This document shows, one piece after another, positions 6,542 to 8,925 of a stretch of 8,925 bases of DNA. This DNA is from an uncultured Bacillota bacterium. Lineage in GTDB: Bacteria > Bacillota > Clostridia > Christensenellales > UBA1242. How positions within the stretch are numbered: position 1 is the stretch's first letter; each line of letters begins with the position of its first letter. Both the position numbers and the translations under genes were made by a program. The DNA lies in the NCBI GenBank assembly GCA_947088415.1, contig CAMUGK010000039.1, positions 1 through 8,925 on the forward strand. Reading direction: 5' to 3'. Under the pieces are notes generated by a model, which ran no database searches, was not told the origin of the DNA, and worked only from the letters and a program-made list of their open reading frames with translations.

Positions 6542-8098
6542 AACAGAGGGAGAACAACTTAAAATCCCGAGGTGGCAACACCGTGTGGGTTCGACTCCCA
6601 CCATCGGCACCAAATGAGAGCAATCCGAACCGGATTGTTCTTTTTCTATCTCGGTGTAATCTTCGACATTTTCAAGTTTAATGTTTTTGCTTTCGTCGTC
6701 GGAAGAATTAAAATAAATATCAAAATAGTCGTCATACAAAACAATTTTGTTGACGAACATATCAATCATACGCTTGCAAGCAAGTTTGTCGGAAGTGTCA
6801 ACGTTTTGGAAAGACAAAAACCATTTGTAAACTTTGTCAGCGTCGAGTGGCGAAATTGACTTTGCTTTTTGTTGTGCGATTTTTATTTCCAAATTTTCTT
6901 TCTCTTGTTCAAGGTCATTTAACTTTTGATTTGTTGTCTTTGAGAAAATTCCATTTGCAATCGCATTTGCCATATTGTTCAGTTTTCTGTCAATATCAGC
7001 CATTTGTGCATTGAGCGAGTTTATCACAACATCTTTGCCAATATACACATTGAAAACATCTGCAACCATTTGGGATAGTTCTTTCAGTTGTTTGTTATTC
7101 TTCAAAAACTCTTTTGTGGCACAAACAACATAGTTTTCAATATAGTCCTTTTCAACACTCTTTTTATCGCAAGAGTGTTTTCTTTTTCTGTTCACGCACT
7201 TGTAGTAATAGTGCACACCATTTCGTCCTGTTCCGCTGTCGCCGGTCATATTGGCTTTACACTTGCCACAAACAAGTTTGCCAGACAAAATAAAAGGATT
7301 TGGTGCTTTCTTTTGTGCCGCTGTTTTCTTGCCAGTCTGTAAAGATTTGTTCACTTTGTCAAACAACTCTTCGTCAATAATTGGTGGATAGATATTGGTG
7401 TAAACTGTGTCGTCAGCATAAACCTTGCCACAATAAAGTGGACTCCTCAGCATTCTTGACACTTGATTGATATTAAAATCTTTGCCATTGCTTGTCTTAA
7501 TTCCTTGTTTGTTGAGTTTGCTTGCAATGTCTTTCAATCTCATGCCAGAGATATAGTCATTATAAACTTGCCTTACAATTTCTGCTTGCTTTTCGTTGAT
7601 TTTGACAACCTTATCTTCAACACAATACCCAAAAGGTTTCCGTCCACCAACAAACAAGCCTTTAATTCGGCTTTCTTTACGCCCACGCTTGACCTTTTGA
7701 CTAAGTTCGGCAGAATAATACTCTGCAAAGCTTTCAAGCATTCCTTCAAGTATTATGCCTTCTGGCGTGTCAGAGATTTGTTCGGTGGCAGAAATAACCT
7801 TAACACCATTTCGGCTTAAAATCGCCTTGTTTACGGCACTATCGTGACGAGAGCGAGCAAATCTATCAAACTTATACACAAGCACAAAATTAAAGCCCTT
7901 CTTCTTGCTGTCACACAACATTCGTTGAAAGTCTGGTCGGTGGTCGTTTGTGCCGGTCATAGCCCTGTCAATGTAAGTATCCACAATCTTAATATTTTCT
8001 CTTTCTGCAAACTCACGACAAACTCTCAATTGTCCGTCAATGCTTTGCTCAGTTTGGCTGTCGCTTGAATACCTTGCATAGATTACTGCTTTTTTCAT
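6494..8098 (-). CDS. Large serine site-specific recombinase with a tRNA-derived C-terminal tail
   Basis: A 534-residue DNA recombinase. The resolvase-type catalytic domain (1-145) has YARYSSD with probable nucleophile Ser11, and KFDRFARSRHD with Arg79/Arg82. The recombinase domain begins at GGRKPFGY (151-158). A zinc ribbon has Cys277, Cys280, Cys301 and Cys310, and a coiled coil spans about 358-415. Such enzymes integrate and excise mobile elements at att sites. The ATG at 8098 is chosen: AAGGA lies ten bases upstream and the promoter is at 8121-8149, so an extension to 8179 would start upstream of the mRNA. From about residue 485 the frame is antisense to a terminator and a tRNA-Leu fragment (for example LVPMVGVEPTR, 496-506), so the last ~50 residues are probably not ancestral. 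Confidence 0.9.
   Translation of the reverse strand: MKKAVIYARYSSDSQTEQSIDGQLRVCREFAERENIKIVDTYIDRAMTGTNDHRPDFQRMLCDSKKKGFNFVLVYKFDRFARSRHDSAVNKAILSRNGVKVISATEQISDTPEGIILEGMLESFAEYYSAELSQKVKRGRKESRIKGLFVGGRKPFGYCVEDKVVKINEKQAEIVRQVYNDYISGMRLKDIASKLNKQGIKTSNGKDFNINQVSRMLRSPLYCGKVYADDTVYTNIYPPIIDEELFDKVNKSLQTGKKTAAQKKAPNPFILSGKLVCGKCKANMTGDSGTGRNGVHYYYKCVNRKRKHSCDKKSVEKDYIENYVVCATKEFLKNNKQLKELSQMVADVFNVYIGKDVVINSLNAQMADIDRKLNNMANAIANGIFSKTTNQKLNDLEQEKENLEIKIAQQKAKSISPLDADKVYKWFLSFQNVDTSDKLACKRMIDMFVNKIVLYDDYFDIYFNSSDDESKNIKLENVEDYTEIEKEQSGSDCSHLVPMVGVEPTRCCHLGILSCSPSVLGSVFFDFLRLFKTA
6558..6612 (+). tRNA. 3' part of a tRNA-Leu(UAA) gene, 5' half missing (probable attachment-site remnant)
   Basis: The sequence starts at a tRNA-Leu(UAA) anticodon loop, CTTAAAA (6558-6564, anticodon TAA at 6560-6562), and continues with the 3' anticodon stem TCCCG. 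The type II variable arm GGTG-GCAA-CACC (6571-6582) comes next, then the T arm GTGGG-TTCGACT-CCCAC (6585-6601), acceptor strand CATCGGC (6602-6608), discriminator A and an encoded CCA (6610-6612). The partner strands are absent: no GCCGATG acceptor, no D arm, and AACAA instead of CGGGA before the loop. It cannot make a functional tRNA. Its position at the 3' end of a recombinase gene fits an att core left by, or carried on, a mobile element that targets tRNA-Leu. Confidence 0.85.
6617..6645 (+). terminator. Strong intrinsic terminator following the tRNA-Leu fragment
   Basis: An 11-bp stem (6617-6627 with 6631-6641, one G-T pair) closes a three-base AAC loop and is followed by a run of Ts and TATC. 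It begins four bases after the encoded CCA, as the natural terminator of a tRNA gene would. It works only on the plus strand; the minus strand has no T tract after the stem. The recombinase reads through its complement (residues about 485-494). Confidence 0.8.
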
Positions 8099-8120
8099 TT
8101 TTCCGCCGTCCTTTTGACCA

Positions 8121-8149
8121 ATAATACCACGAAACAAGAAAAAAGTCAG
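8121..8149 (-). promoter_or_regulatory. Promoter of the serine recombinase
   Basis: On the minus strand, -35 CTGACT (8144-8149), a 17-base spacer and -10 TATTAT (8121-8126) with an extended TG (TGGTATTAT). AAGGA follows seven bases after the -10. The predicted RNA starts near 8114, which fixes the start codon at 8098 and excludes the longer reading frame. Confidence 0.7.
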
Positions 8150-8178
8150 CGTGTTTGACAAAAATTTTAGGAAAAACA

Positions 8179-8207
8179 ATGCAAAACAAGACTTTATATG
8201 CTATAAT
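8179..8207 (+). promoter_or_regulatory. Promoter of the cysteine desulfurase gene
   Basis: TGCTATAAT (8199-8207) is a perfect extended -10; the hexamer at the -35 position, ATGCAA (8179-8184), is poor. GGAGA (8216-8220) is the ribosome binding site, and the ATG is 20 bases after the -10. It diverges from the recombinase promoter, with predicted start sites about 100 bases apart. Confidence 0.65.
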
Positions 8208-8227
8208 TAACTTATGGAGATGTTTTA

Positions 8228-8925
8228 ATGAATAGATTTGTGTATTTAGACAACAATGCGACAACCAAACTATCTGAAAGGGTTAAAGAGAAAATTAAAC
8301 CTTATTTAGATTTACAGTTCGGTAATCCAAGCAATTTATATAATTTTGGAAAGCAAGTAAAACAAGAAATCAATAATGCCCGAGAAGAAGTTGCAAAATT
8401 TATAAATTGTAAGCCTGAAAATATCGTTTTTACAAGCGGTGGTAGCGAGGGAAATTGTGCCGCTATAAATTCAGCAATTAAGCAATTCCCAAACAAAAAT
8501 AAAATTATAACAACAAAAGTTGAGCATGCTTCAATTTTGGAATATTGCAAGATGTTAGAAAAACAAGGTTATGAAGTTGTATATCTAAATGTCAATAATA
8601 AAGGCGAACTTGATTTGGTATCATTAGAAAGAGAACTTGACCAAAATGTAACTTGTGTGTCGACACAATTTGCCAACAATGAAACGGGAATAATTTTTGA
8701 CATTGAAAAAATTAAAGGGATTATAGAGAAAAAGAAAAAAGAATATGATTTTGTGTGGCATATAGATTGTGTGCAAGCACTTTCAAAAATTCCACTTGAT
8801 ATGCAAGAGTTAAATGCGGATATTTGCACTTTCTCAGGACATAAAATTCACGCACCAAAAGGTTGTGGCTTTATGTATATTAAACAACCAAATACCTTTA
8901 TTCCACTTATTGCAGGACACCAAGA
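8228..8925 (+). CDS. Cysteine desulfurase, IscS/NifS type (3' end beyond the window)
   Basis: The first 232 residues are present and the frame is open to the right edge. It begins MNRFVYLDNNATTKLSERVK, the classic NifS/IscS N-terminus. PLP-site residues fall at almost the E. coli IscS positions: FTSGGSEGN (phosphate loop, Ser73), His100 (VEHASILE), Asn151 (ANNETG), Asp180 and Gln183 (HIDCVQALSK), and the Schiff-base Lys206 in SGHKIHAPKG. The enzyme should release sulfur from cysteine as a persulfide for Fe-S clusters, tRNA thiolation or DNA phosphorothioation. The active-site cysteine loop lies beyond the edge, so activity and subtype cannot be judged. It diverges from the recombinase across 129 bases and may be cargo of the same element or a neighbouring host gene. 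Confidence 0.9.
   Translation, partial: MNRFVYLDNNATTKLSERVKEKIKPYLDLQFGNPSNLYNFGKQVKQEINNAREEVAKFINCKPENIVFTSGGSEGNCAAINSAIKQFPNKNKIITTKVEHASILEYCKMLEKQGYEVVYLNVNNKGELDLVSLERELDQNVTCVSTQFANNETGIIFDIEKIKGIIEKKKKEYDFVWHIDCVQALSKIPLDMQELNADICTFSGHKIHAPKGCGFMYIKQPNTFIPLIAGHQ

Noticed and set aside
6421..6568. Direct repeat AAAATCCC at 6421-6428 and 6561-6568 as a possible target duplication
   Set aside because: Eight bases only, flanks do not match, and the first copy is explained by the terminator-like hairpin.
6521..6612. An intact tRNA-Leu gene
   Set aside because: No acceptor 5' strand, D arm or 5' anticodon stem can be found in the 40 bases before the anticodon loop; only the 3' part is present.
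8155..8160. A perfect -35 TTGACA on the plus strand upstream of the cysteine desulfurase
   Set aside because: No -10-like hexamer occurs 16-18 bases downstream; the better promoter is the extended -10 at 8199-8207.
8099..8179. A 27-codon N-terminal extension of the recombinase starting at 8179
   Set aside because: It overlaps the recombinase's own -35/-10, has no ribosome binding site, and the catalytic domain starts normally at the ATG at 8098.
8302..8829. Two minus-strand open frames opposite the cysteine desulfurase
   Set aside because: They lie fully antisense to a gene with canonical PLP-enzyme motifs and show no family features.

Overview
The window is low-GC bacterial DNA, by eye about one third G+C. 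It has tight gene spacing, purine-rich AGGA/GGAG ribosome binding sites, sigma-A-type promoters and TGA used as a stop codon. This fits an uncultured low-GC Bacillota (Clostridia-like) genome; that placement is inference, because no marker gene is complete here.

Layout. Everything from 1 to 8098 that codes for protein lies on the minus strand; only the last gene (8228 to the edge) is on the plus strand. Reading the minus strand in transcription order from its far end: a serine site-specific recombinase (8098-6494); a small HD-domain phosphohydrolase (6247-5819); a four-gene operon of a cytosolic transglutaminase-like protein, a stand-alone YqfO/Nif3-type PII-like domain and two GNAT acetyltransferases (5764-2430); a three-gene operon of a PnuC-type nicotinamide riboside/NMN transporter, an alpha/beta hydrolase and a DUF2441 protein (2334-128); and the first 23 codons of another gene, probably a D-2-hydroxyacid dehydrogenase, cut by the left edge. 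On the plus strand an IscS/NifS-type cysteine desulfurase diverges from the recombinase and runs off the right edge.

The most unusual locus is 6494-6645. On the plus strand it carries the 3' part of a tRNA-Leu(UAA) gene, from the anticodon loop through the long variable arm and T arm to an encoded CCA, followed four bases later by a strong intrinsic terminator. The 5' half of the tRNA is absent. The recombinase frame runs antisense through both, so its last ~50 residues are read from the complement of a tRNA and its terminator. This looks like the attachment junction of a mobile element that uses a tRNA-Leu gene. The recombinase and probably the cysteine desulfurase would be on the element side (right), and 1 to about 6490 would be the flank. 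The missing 5' half means this is not an ordinary restored tRNA junction.

A second recurring pattern is promoter layout: six genes or operons have a -10 box only 16-22 bases from the start codon, with the Shine-Dalgarno about 6-8 bases after the -10. Predicted leaders are only about 10-16 nt. Five of the six -10 boxes carry the extended TGn element.

No stretch over 300 bases lacks a gene. The largest gap, 6248-6493, holds the HD-gene promoter and a weak terminator-like hairpin; otherwise I see only AT-rich sequence. I see no rRNA gene, CRISPR array or recognisable insertion sequence.
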